Assembly (NCBI GenBank): GCA_018241745.1
Contig: JAFEDG010000002.1
Location: 1 to 64,000, forward strand
Reading direction: 5' to 3'
Length of the DNA: 64,000 nucleotides
Origin: Pseudomonadota bacterium
Lineage (GTDB): Bacteria > Pseudomonadota > Gammaproteobacteria > Burkholderiales > Casimicrobiaceae
Shown: one piece after another, positions 19,535 to 27,548 of the stretch
Numbering within the stretch: the first letter of the stretch is position 1
Layout: every line of letters starts with the position of its first letter
The notes under the pieces: model-generated
Databases searched by the model: none
Seen by the model: the letters and a program-made list of their open reading frames with translations, nothing else
What the model was told of the DNA's origin: nothing
Program-made: the position numbers and the translations under genes

Positions 19535-21691
19535 TCAGCGCCCCGCGCCGACCACCCGACGCATCCCGAGCTCGGTGAACAGGAACGTGTACACGTCGGC
19601 TTCCTCGAGCACGATGCCGGACAGGCTGCTGCCGATCCCATGGCCCGACTCGGCATCGGTGCGCAGCAGGATCGGACGGTCCGACGACGTCGCCGCCTGC
19701 AGCCGCGCGATCATCTTGCGCGACTCGTAGGGCGGCACGCGGCCATCGTTGTCCCCGGATGTCATCAGCACGGCCGGGTAGGCCGTGCCGTCCTTGACGT
19801 GGACCAACGGGGAATACGCGTACAGCGCGCGGAATTGCGCCTCGTCGCGGACCGTGCCGAACTCGGTCACGTTGAACTCGCCATTGGGTGTCGTCTCCAC
19901 CCGCAGCGAATCGTAGATGCCCACGGAGCTGACGACGGCGCGCATCGCTTCCGGGTGCTGCGTGAGCGCCGCGCCCATCGTCAGGCCGCCGTTGCTGCCG
20001 CCCATGATCGCGAGCCGCGCCGGGGTCGTGTACTTCGCATCGACGAGCCACTGCATCGACGCCGCGAAGTCGTCGAACACGTTCTGCTTCTTCGTCAGCA
20101 TGCCGGCCTGGTGCCACGGCTCGCCGTATTCGCCGCCGCCGCGGATGTGGGCGACGACGAACACGCCGCCCCAGTCGAGCCACAGCCGGTTCAGCGGGCT
20201 GTAGTACGGCGTCATGCTGATGCCGTAGCCGCCGTATGCATAGAGCAGCACCGGTTGCGTGCCGTCGAGCGGCGTGCCCTTGCGCCGCAGGATGCTGAGC
20301 GGGATCTGCGTGCCGTCGCGGGACGTCGCGAACGCGCGGACGACCTCCGCGTCGTCGAACGTGTAGGTCGGCCTGCCCGACAGCGCGGTGGCGACCAGCG
20401 CGTTGCGGGTGGCGACGAAGCGATACCACGTCGTGGGCACCGTGTAGCCCCGGATCGACAGCAGCAGGTTGTCGCCGTCGAGCACCGGGCCGAAATTCGT
20501 GTCGGTGGCGGGGGGCGTGGGCAGCGTCCCCAGTGCGCGACCGTCACGATTGAACGTCCGCACGATCGACGGTCCGCCGTCGCGATACTGGACGAAGATG
20601 CGCGTGCGGCTCACTGCGATGTCCTCGGCGGCCAGCGTCGATTCCGGCACGACGACACGGGCGCGCGCGATGTCGGGGGACGCGAGCGGGGTGGCGACGA
20701 TCTTGCCCAGTGGCGCGTCGCGCACGGTGCGCGCATACAGCATCCTGCCCGATCCGAACACCACCTCCTTCACGTCGTCCTTGAAGCCGGCGACAGCCTT
20801 CCACGCGCCGCGTGGATCGCGCAGGTGATAGCCGACTTCCCCGCCGTCGCCGTTGCGCACTGCGGCGAGCAGGTAACGACCATCCCGGCTCGCACGCAGC
20901 TGCACTTCCGCGATGCGCGGGAATTCGCGGCCGATCTCCAGCCGGTCCGCGGACTGCGGCGTACCGAGTGCATGGAACCACACCGTCTGGAAGAAATGCG
21001 CGTCCGCCTCGGGCCGCTCGCCGGGCGCGGGAAACCGCGTGTAGAACACGCCGCGGTTGTCGTGCGCCCATTCGACACTGCCGCCCGCCGTCGGGTAGGC
21101 GATATGCGGCAGCGTGTCTGCGAGCGCCCTGCCGCTCGCCACGTCGAAGAAGTGCAGGTCGCCGTCTTCGCTGCCATTCTTCGACAGCGAGACCGCGATG
21201 CGGCGGCCGTCGAACGACGCCGAGAAGAAGTCGATCGTCGTGTGTCCCGACGGGTCGAGCGCGTTGGGATCCAGGACCACGCGTTCGCGTGCCGGGTCGG
21301 CGTTGGCGGGCAGCACGACGAGGACCGGCTGGTTGGCCGGAGGCTGCAACCGCATCGCGAACAGCCTGCCGCCACGGAACTGGAAATCGTAGCGGCGCGT
21401 GACCTTCGCCTTCAAGAGTTCGGCAACGCGTGCCTCGATGTCCGCGCGGCCGGGCGCGCGGTCCAGCCACTCGCGCGTCAGGGCGTTCTGCGCCTTCACC
21501 CATGCGCGCACGTCGGGCGCGTCGTCGTCTTCGAGCCAGCGGTACGGATCGCTGACGGTGACGCCGTGGTACGTGTCGGTAACCGGGTGCACCGGCGTCG
21601 CCGGGTAGGGTGGCCGGTCGGCCAGCGCGGACGGTGTGGCGAGCAGCGCGAGCAGCAAGCCCGCGCAGTGTTGCAGGAACGTACGCTTCAT
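19535..21691 (-). CDS. prolyl oligopeptidase (S9A family), exported
   Basis: A 718-residue serine peptidase expected to cut short proline-containing peptides in the periplasm. A signal peptide is clear (MKRTFLQHCAGLLLALLATP, cleavage after SALA). The N-terminal half is the seven-bladed propeller; DPYRWLEDDDAPDVRAW opens the family domain. The catalytic triad is visible as Ser566 in MGGSNGG, an Asp in SGDNDGRV (about 647-649) and His684 in ESGHGIG. Its ATG overlaps the ccmH stop, placing it at the end of the ccm operon. A link to cytochrome maturation is not established. Confidence 0.9.
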   Translation of the reverse strand: MKRTFLQHCAGLLLALLATPSALADRPPYPATPVHPVTDTYHGVTVSDPYRWLEDDDAPDVRAWVKAQNALTREWLDRAPGRADIEARVAELLKAKVTRRYDFQFRGGRLFAMRLQPPANQPVLVVLPANADPARERVVLDPNALDPSGHTTIDFFSASFDGRRIAVSLSKNGSEDGDLHFFDVASGRALADTLPHIAYPTAGGSVEWAHDNRGVFYTRFPAPGERPEADAHFFQTVWFHALGTPQSADRLEIGREFPRIAEVQLRASRDGRYLLAAVRNGDGGEVGYHLRDPRGAWKAVAGFKDDVKEVVFGSGRMLYARTVRDAPLGKIVATPLASPDIARARVVVPESTLAAEDIAVSRTRIFVQYRDGGPSIVRTFNRDGRALGTLPTPPATDTNFGPVLDGDNLLLSIRGYTVPTTWYRFVATRNALVATALSGRPTYTFDDAEVVRAFATSRDGTQIPLSILRRKGTPLDGTQPVLLYAYGGYGISMTPYYSPLNRLWLDWGGVFVVAHIRGGGEYGEPWHQAGMLTKKQNVFDDFAASMQWLVDAKYTTPARLAIMGGSNGGLTMGAALTQHPEAMRAVVSSVGIYDSLRVETTPNGEFNVTEFGTVRDEAQFRALYAYSPLVHVKDGTAYPAVLMTSGDNDGRVPPYESRKMIARLQAATSSDRPILLRTDAESGHGIGSSLSGIVLEEADVYTFLFTELGMRRVVGAGR

Positions 21692-22164
21692 TGCAGGGCC
21701 TCTCGTGCGCGCTCGAGCGCGGTGTCGTTGGCGGGCGCGTCATGCGTGCCGGGGTCCGGGTCGTCATCGGGCGCGGCGTCCGCACGGCGGCGCCCGGCAC
21801 GCCACCAGGCCAGCGCGCCCACGGCGAGCAGCACGAACGGGCCGAACCACAGCGCCCACGTCAGCGGCCGCACGCGCGGCTTGTACAGGACGAATTCGCC
21901 GTAACGCGCGACCAGGTAGTCGCGGATCTGGTCGTCGCTCTTGCCCGCGCTCGCGAGCTCGCGGACTTCGCGCCGCAGGTCCTCGGCGAGCGGTGCGTTC
22001 GAATCGGCGAGCGTCTGGTTCTGGCAGACGAGGCAGCGCAGTTCCGTCTCGAGGTGCGCAAGCCGCGCACGCAGCGCGTCGTCCACGGGCACGGGCGCCT
22101 GTGCCCACGCGGATGTAACCCAGGCCAATGCGAGCAGCGCGCACGCGACGCAGAGCCGGTTCAC
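21688..22164 (-). CDS. ccmH: cytochrome c maturation protein CcmH
   Basis: CcmH (158 aa) is the thiol-reductase component that keeps apocytochrome CXXCH cysteines reduced for haem ligation by CcmF. It has an N-terminal signal segment, the redox motif LRCLVCQNQ (Cys44 and Cys47) and a C-terminal membrane anchor (LTWALWFGPFVLLAVGALAW). The start is a GTG overlapping the ccmG stop. The N-terminal-only CcmH form is encoded; the TPR part is the separate ccmI at 36-37 kb. Confidence 0.93.
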   Translation of the reverse strand: MNRLCVACALLALAWVTSAWAQAPVPVDDALRARLAHLETELRCLVCQNQTLADSNAPLAEDLRREVRELASAGKSDDQIRDYLVARYGEFVLYKPRVRPLTWALWFGPFVLLAVGALAWWRAGRRRADAAPDDDPDPGTHDAPANDTALERAREALQ

Positions 22165-22709
22165 GATTTCTCCAGCTGCCGGACGAGCGGCACGATCGTC
22201 TTCTCGATCACGTCCGCCGTCAGCGGGCCGATCTGCTTGTAGCGGATGACACCAGCCTTGTCGACGACGAACGTCTCCGGCACGCCGTAGACGCCCCAGT
22301 CGATGCCGACGCGGCCGTCGGCGTCGACGATCGACGTCCAGTACGGATCGCCGCGCTCGGCGAGCCACGCGAGCGCGAGGTCGTTCTTGTCCTTGTAGTT
22401 GAGGCCCACGATCGGCACGACGTTGGCCTTCGCGAGCTCGACCAGCAGCGGGTGCTCGTAGCGGCAGGAAACGCACCACGATGCCCACACGTTCAGCAGC
22501 CAGACCTTGCCGCGCAGGTCGGCCGCCGACAGCGTGTCGCTGGCGCCGAGCTTCGGGAGCGTGAACGCGGGCGCCGGCTTGTCGATCAGCGGCGACGGCA
22601 CTTCGCGCGGATCACGGAAGAGCCCGGTGAACAGGAAGCCGGCGAGCACGACGAACAGCACGAACGGCACGGCCCACAGCAACGTGCGCGACGTGCGTGA
22701 CCGGGCCAT
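22161..22709 (-). CDS. ccmG: thiol:disulfide interchange protein CcmG/DsbE
   Basis: CcmG (182 aa) is a membrane-anchored periplasmic thioredoxin-like reductant for apocytochrome c and CcmH. It has an N-terminal anchor (about residues 10-30), then a thioredoxin fold with the active site WASWCVSC (Cys79, Cys82) and the cis-proline region YGVPETFVVD. It starts 3 bases after ccmF and overlaps ccmH. Confidence 0.95.
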   Translation of the reverse strand: MARSRTSRTLLWAVPFVLFVVLAGFLFTGLFRDPREVPSPLIDKPAPAFTLPKLGASDTLSAADLRGKVWLLNVWASWCVSCRYEHPLLVELAKANVVPIVGLNYKDKNDLALAWLAERGDPYWTSIVDADGRVGIDWGVYGVPETFVVDKAGVIRYKQIGPLTADVIEKTIVPLVRQLEKS

Positions 22710-22712
22710 CGG

Positions 22713-24704
22713 TCAGGCCGCCGCCGTGACGGCAGCACGCGCCGAAGCGCGCGCGTTGACGGCGATACGGTAGCGCCGGTCCATGACCGCGATGAACCCG
22801 CCCAGCGCCATCATGAACGCGCCGCCCCAGATCCAGTCGACGAAGGGCTTGATGTAGATGCGCACGCCCCAGGCGCCGTCGGTGCGACCGTCTTGCGCGA
22901 CGGGTTCGCCAAGCGACACGTAGATGTCGCCGACCAGCCGCGTCGCGATGGCCGCTTCCGTCATCGCCTGCCCGGAAGCGTCGTAGATGCGCTTTTGCGG
23001 GTGCAGCGTGCGTACCAGTGCATCGTCGCGCTTGACCTCGACCGTGCCGACCAGCGCCTTGTAGTTGGGCCCCGGCGCGGGCGCCACGCCCTGGAACGTG
23101 AACGTGTAGGGGCCGACGGACACCGCCTGCCCGACGTCCATCCGCACGTCGCGCTCGACCTGGTACGCCATGACGAGCGTGACGCCGACGATGAACACCG
23201 CGATGCCAAGATGCGCGATCACCATGCCGTACCAGGCCGCGGAATTGGCCGCGAGCTTGCCCGCGAGCGACGGGCGCGGCGACGTCGCGAGCCGCTGCCA
23301 GACGAGCGCGACGGTGGCCGTGACGACCCACAGTGCCAGGAACAGCCCGGAAACGATCGCCAACGACCAGCGGCCGAGCAGGAAGGGCAGCAGCACCGCG
23401 ACGACGACCGCCGTCGCGAGCGCCCAGCGCAGCCGCGTCCACAGCGACGGCAACGACGCCTGCCGCCACGCGGCCAGCGGGCCGATGCCCATCAGGAACA
23501 CGAGCGGCGCCATCAGTGGATAGAACACCGCGTTGAAGTAAGGCGGGCCGACGGAGATCTTGCCGAGGTTGAGCGCATCGACGATCAGCGGATACAGCGT
23601 GCCCAGCAGCACGCTCGCCATCGCGACGACGAGCAGGATGTTGTTGGCGAGCAGCATGCCTTCGCGCGACACGGGCGCGAACCCGGCGCCGCCGCCGACC
23701 GCGCCGGCGCGCCACGCGAACAGCGCAAGCGAGCCGCCGACGACGATCACGAGGAACAGCAGCACGAACACGCCGCGCGCGGGGTCCGTGGCGAACGCGT
23801 GCACCGACGTCAGCACGCCGGAGCGCACGAGGAACGTGCCGAGCAGCGACAGCGAGAACGCGACGATCGCGAGCAACACGGTCCAGCTGCGGAACGTGCC
23901 GCGCTTTTCGGTGACCGCGAGCGAATGGATCAGCGCCGTGCCGGTGAGCCAGGGCATGAACGACGCGTTCTCGACCGGGTCCCAGAACCACCAGCCGCCC
24001 CAGCCGAGCTCGTAATAGGCCCACGCACTGCCGAGCGCGATGCCAATCGACAGGAAGCTCCACGCGACCGTGGTCCACGGCCGCGACCAGCGTGCCCAGC
24101 TCGCGTCGAGGCGGCCGCCGATCAGCGCGGCGATCGCGAACGCGAATGCCACCGAGAACCCGACGTAGCCCATGTACAGCATCGGCGGGTGGATCACCAT
24201 GCCGGGGTCCTGCAGCAGCGGGTTCAGGTCCGCGCCTTCCGGCGGCGCCGGCAGCAGCCGCTCGAACGGGTTGGAGGTCAGCAGCATGAACAGCAGGAAG
24301 CCGATCGCGACGAGCCCCATGACGGACAGCACACGCGCGGCAAGGACTTGCGGCAGGTTGCGGCTGCGCAGCGCCACCGCGCAGGCCCAGCCCGCCAGCA
24401 TCAGCGTCCACAGCAGCAGCGAGCCTTCATGCGAGCCCCAGGTCGCCGCGAACTTGTAGTGCGTGGGCAGCGTCGAGTACGAGTGCTCGGCGACGTTGCG
24501 CACGGAGAAGTCGCTGGTGACGAACGACGTCGCAAGGCATCCGAACGCGAGCGCGACGAGCACGAACAGCAGCACGGCGGCCGGCCGCGCGAGGCCCATC
24601 AGCGCTTCGTCGCGCCGCGCGGCGCCGACCAGCGGGATCGTGCCCAGCACGAGCGCGACGAGGAGGGCGACGATCAGCGCGAAATGGCCGATTTCAGGGA
24701 TCAT
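22713..24704 (-). CDS. ccmF: cytochrome c haem lyase subunit CcmF
   Basis: CcmF (663 aa) is the large polytopic subunit that transfers haem from CcmE to apocytochromes in System I. Diagnostic motifs are [11 protein letters not shown] (about residues 86-96) and the tryptophan-rich [16 protein letters not shown] in the periplasmic WWD region. About 15 membrane segments are visible. The real start is ATG 24704 ([12 protein letters not shown]), overlapping the ccmE stop; the longer frame to 25118 is a shadow of ccmE. A 630-residue open frame on the opposite strand is an artefact of GC content. Confidence 0.96.
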   Translation of the reverse strand: MIPEIGHFALIVALLVALVLGTIPLVGAARRDEALMGLARPAAVLLFVLVALAFGCLATSFVTSDFSVRNVAEHSYSTLPTHYKFAATWGSHEGSLLLWTLMLAGWACAVALRSRNLPQVLAARVLSVMGLVAIGFLLFMLLTSNPFERLLPAPPEGADLNPLLQDPGMVIHPPMLYMGYVGFSVAFAFAIAALIGGRLDASWARWSRPWTTVAWSFLSIGIALGSAWAYYELGWGGWWFWDPVENASFMPWLTGTALIHSLAVTEKRGTFRSWTVLLAIVAFSLSLLGTFLVRSGVLTSVHAFATDPARGVFVLLFLVIVVGGSLALFAWRAGAVGGGAGFAPVSREGMLLANNILLVVAMASVLLGTLYPLIVDALNLGKISVGPPYFNAVFYPLMAPLVFLMGIGPLAAWRQASLPSLWTRLRWALATAVVVAVLLPFLLGRWSLAIVSGLFLALWVVTATVALVWQRLATSPRPSLAGKLAANSAAWYGMVIAHLGIAVFIVGVTLVMAYQVERDVRMDVGQAVSVGPYTFTFQGVAPAPGPNYKALVGTVEVKRDDALVRTLHPQKRIYDASGQAMTEAAIATRLVGDIYVSLGEPVAQDGRTDGAWGVRIYIKPFVDWIWGGAFMMALGGFIAVMDRRYRIAVNARASARAAVTAAA

Positions 24705-25162
24705 GGCTGCGGCTTCTCGAACGTCTTGTCGTTCATGCCTTCGCGCGCGGCCTTCATCGCGGCGGCGGCTTCGGGCGGCATGTAGTTCTCGTCGTGCTTC
24801 GCGAGAACCTCGGTGGCGCGGAACGTGCCGTCGGGCTGGAGGCTGCCTTGCGCGACGACACCCTTGCCTTCCTTGAACAGGTCCGGCAGCAGGCCCGTAT
24901 AGACGACCGGGATCGTGTGCACGGTGTCGGTGACGATGAAGCGCACCGTCAGCGTGGCCGGGTCGCGCGTGAGCGAGTGGTCGACGACCATGCCGCCGAT
25001 GCGGAACGGCTTGCCTTGCGGCGCCTCGTGCGCCACCACCTGCGACGGCGAGAAGAAGAACACGAGGTTCGACTGGAACGCATTCAGCACGAGCGCGGCG
25101 ACGACGGCGAGCACGCAAAGCCCGGCGCCGATCAGCGCAAAGCGGCGGTGGCGCGGCGTCAT
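24701..25162 (-). CDS. ccmE: haem chaperone CcmE
   Basis: CcmE (153 aa) carries haem covalently in the periplasm between CcmC and CcmF. It has an N-terminal membrane anchor (residues about 8-28) and an OB-fold domain with FRIGGMVV and [18 protein letters not shown]. His123 of the AKHDENY motif is the haem-binding residue. It overlaps ccmD upstream and ccmF downstream. Confidence 0.96.
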   Translation of the reverse strand: MTPRHRRFALIGAGLCVLAVVAALVLNAFQSNLVFFFSPSQVVAHEAPQGKPFRIGGMVVDHSLTRDPATLTVRFIVTDTVHTIPVVYTGLLPDLFKEGKGVVAQGSLQPDGTFRATEVLAKHDENYMPPEAAAAMKAAREGMNDKTFEKPQP

Positions 25163-25287
25163 GCGGACTCCCCGGCGGCGCGCGCGCGGGCGCGGCGCAA
25201 GCGTGCCCGCGTCGCGACGAGCTCGACGACGAGCGCCAGCGCGAACGCGCCGTACGCGCCGACGAGATAGAACGCGTACTTTTCCAT
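25159..25287 (-). CDS. ccmD: haem exporter protein CcmD
   Basis: A 42-residue single-membrane-segment protein ([20 protein letters not shown] then a basic tail [13 protein letters not shown]) that helps release holo-CcmE from the CcmABC complex. Its ATG overlaps the ccmC stop and its stop overlaps the ccmE start. The family is poorly conserved, but size, charge pattern and position fit exactly. Confidence 0.9.
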   Translation of the reverse strand: MEKYAFYLVGAYGAFALALVVELVATRARLRRARARAAGESA

Positions 25288-26024
25288 CAGCGGGCCACCG
25301 CCGTGCGCGCGAGCCACGGCGCGCCTTCCTCGCGCTCGGCGACGATCGCCTGCACGCGCCACAGCACGACGCCGATGCAATACGCCCACAGCGCGAACGT
25401 CATCACCAGCATCGCCGTGACCATGATCGCCGCCATCGTCGGCGCGGCGGTGAGGCTGATCGACGAGCCCTGGTGCAGCGTGTTCCACCAGCGGACCGAG
25501 AAATAGATGATCGGAACGTTGACGACGCCGACGAGCGTCAGCAGCGCGCACGCGCGGTCGGCACGCCGCGCGTCGTCGAACGCACCGCGCAGCGCGATGA
25601 CGCCGACGTACAGGAACAGGAGGATCAGCGTGGACGACATCCGCGCGTCCCACGCCCAGTACGTGCCCCACGTCGGACGGCCCCAGAACGCGCCGGTCCA
25701 CAGCGCCAGCGCGGCCATCAGCGCGCCGGTGGGCGCGAGCGCCTGCGCCATCATCGCCGACAGCCGCGTGTTGTAGCCGAGCGCCAGGGCGCTCCAGCCG
25801 GCCATTACGACGTAGATGAACATCGCCATCCACGCGGCAGGCACGTGGATGAAGATGATCCGGTAGGCGTCGCCCTGCGTCGCGTCGGTGGGCGCCACGC
25901 CGAAGCCGAGCCACAGCCCGATCCCGCCGAGGACCGCGGCCGTCGCGAGGAACCACGGCGCGAGTGCGCGCGCAAGCGGCAGGAACGAAACGGGGGATGC
26001 GTAGCGGAACCAGTTGATGCCCAT
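25287..26024 (-). CDS. ccmC: haem exporter protein CcmC
   Basis: CcmC (245 aa) attaches haem to CcmE. It is a six-segment membrane protein with the tryptophan-rich motif [18 protein letters not shown] and conserved periplasmic histidines in [11 protein letters not shown] and [11 protein letters not shown]. Start ATG 26024 lies 3 bases after the ccmB stop. Confidence 0.96.
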   Translation of the reverse strand: MGINWFRYASPVSFLPLARALAPWFLATAAVLGGIGLWLGFGVAPTDATQGDAYRIIFIHVPAAWMAMFIYVVMAGWSALALGYNTRLSAMMAQALAPTGALMAALALWTGAFWGRPTWGTYWAWDARMSSTLILLFLYVGVIALRGAFDDARRADRACALLTLVGVVNVPIIYFSVRWWNTLHQGSSISLTAAPTMAAIMVTAMLVMTFALWAYCIGVVLWRVQAIVAEREEGAPWLARTAVAR

Positions 26025-26027
26025 TGC

Positions 26028-26750
26028 TCAATCCAGCGCGATCCGAATCGCAGCGGCCGCCGCGAACGGTGCGGCCATGCCCGCCAGCAGCAGTCCCGCC
26101 GCCAGCAGCGACAGGTGCGGGCTCGCGGACAATCCCGCCGCCTGCGCCGCCACGGCGCCGCTGCCGAAGATCAGCACCGGCACGTACAGCGGCAATGCGA
26201 GCAACGCCGCGAGGCCGCTGCCACCCCGCGCGCCCAGTGTCAGCGCCCCGACGATCCCGCCCAGCAGCGACAGGATCGGCGTGCCGAGCGCCAGGCTGGC
26301 CGCCAGCAGGGCGCCCGCGGCGGCGTCCAGCCGATAGGCCGCGCCGAGTACCGGCGCCAGTACGACGACCGGCAGGCCCGTCACGAGCCAGTGAGCCAGC
26401 ATTTTACCGGACACGAGGGCCGGCAGCGGCCGCGGCGACAGCGCGACCTGGGCCAGCGTCCCGTCGTCGAAATCGCGACCGAACAGCCGCGGCAGTGCCA
26501 GCAACGAGGACAGCAGCGCCGCGACCCACAACACGCCGGGACCCAGCATCGCGAGCGTTCCCGGCTCTGGCGCCAGCGTGAGCGGGAAGAGGCTCGCAAC
26601 GAGCACGAAGAACACGAGCTGGACCACCAGTTCGTTGCGCGAGCGGAAGGCGATCGCGAGGTCGCGCGCGAGTCCCCACCGGAGCGCCGCCAGGACCGAT
26701 ACGGTGTCGGCGCCTGCGGGCAGGCCACGGGCGGTGGCGGGTTCCGTCAC
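26028..26750 (-). CDS. ccmB: haem exporter protein CcmB
   Basis: CcmB (240 aa) is the membrane partner of the ATPase CcmA. Six hydrophobic segments are visible, and the family segment LFGRDFDDGTLAQVALSPRP follows the second. The start is GTG 26750 (VTEPATARGLP), overlapping the ccmA stop; the frame that continues to 27311 is a shadow of ccmA. Confidence 0.94.
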   Translation of the reverse strand: MTEPATARGLPAGADTVSVLAALRWGLARDLAIAFRSRNELVVQLVFFVLVASLFPLTLAPEPGTLAMLGPGVLWVAALLSSLLALPRLFGRDFDDGTLAQVALSPRPLPALVSGKMLAHWLVTGLPVVVLAPVLGAAYRLDAAAGALLAASLALGTPILSLLGGIVGALTLGARGGSGLAALLALPLYVPVLIFGSGAVAAQAAGLSASPHLSLLAAGLLLAGMAAPFAAAAAIRIALD

Positions 26751-27373
26751 AGCACCAGCTCCATGCGTCGCGCCGCGTCCATCCGCAGCGGCAAGTGCGT
26801 CGCGACCACGGCAACGCCACCGCGCGCGAGATGTGCCGCCAGCGTGGCCTCGAACCAGGCGACTGCCCCGTCGTCGAGCGATGTCGTCGGCTCGTCCAAT
26901 ACCCACAGCCGGCGCGCCGACAGCGCGAGCCGCGCGAGCAGCACGCGCCGGCGCTGGCCCGCCGACAGCGCGCGCGCGAGCACACCGGCCGCGCGACCGA
27001 TGTCGAGCAGGTCCAGTGCCGAGCGGACTGCGGCCGCCGAGGCGTCGTCGCCCCCGAGGCTCGCAAGCGCGGCAAGGTTTTCCGCCGCGGTGAGCTCGTC
27101 GGACAACGCCGGTGCGTGCCCGACGAACAGCAGGTCGTCGCGCAACGGCGGCGCGAACGGCGCGCACGGCGCGCCGCGCCAGCAGAGCACGCCCGCGTCG
27201 GCATGCGTGAGCCCGGCGACGATCCGCAGCAGCGTTGTCTTGCCGGTGCCGTTCGCGCCGCGGACGAGCAGCGCCGAGCCCCACGGCACGGCGAACGAAA
27301 CGTCGCGCCACAGCGGCATGCTGCCGCGGCGTGCGGCAAGATCCCGCGCTTCGAGGGCAAGGGTGGACGACAA
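26747..27373 (-). CDS. ccmA: haem exporter ATP-binding protein CcmA
   Basis: CcmA (208 aa) is the ABC ATPase whose ATP hydrolysis releases holo-CcmE from CcmC. Walker A GANGTGKT at residues 39-46, signature LSAGQ at 136-140 and Walker B LWVLDEP at 156-162 are all intact. It is the first gene of the eight-gene ccm operon. Confidence 0.96.
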   Translation of the reverse strand: MSSTLALEARDLAARRGSMPLWRDVSFAVPWGSALLVRGANGTGKTTLLRIVAGLTHADAGVLCWRGAPCAPFAPPLRDDLLFVGHAPALSDELTAAENLAALASLGGDDASAAAVRSALDLLDIGRAAGVLARALSAGQRRRVLLARLALSARRLWVLDEPTTSLDDGAVAWFEATLAAHLARGGVAVVATHLPLRMDAARRMELVL

Positions 27374-27409
27374 CGTGGGGCGGCAGGCGGCAGCGGGACG
27401 GGTCGCCGC

Positions 27410-27415
27410 ATTCTA
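27410..27415 (-). promoter_or_regulatory. possible -10 box for the ccm operon
   Basis: On the minus strand TAGAAT (27410-27415) lies 37 bases upstream of the ccmA start in the divergent spacer. No good -35 box is found at the expected distance, so this remains weak. Confidence 0.3.
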
Positions 27416-27548
27416 CCGCCGTGGGTCAGGCGTCCCGTCGAATTGCACGGGCGTCGAGCGGCAGGGCGTGAATTTTCGCCCCCTCTGCATGGACGGCCGG
27501 ATTATCATTACCGGCGCCGCGCACCGGGCGGCCGCCAGGGGGAAGTCG

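Noticed and set aside
22893-24785. 630-codon open frame on the plus strand
   Set aside because: Antisense to ccmF; composition artefact.
24915-27548. Upstream extension of the Ig-like protein to 1690 residues
   Set aside because: The extension runs antisense through ccmA-E, while ATG 27549 has a ribosome-binding site and a signal peptide.
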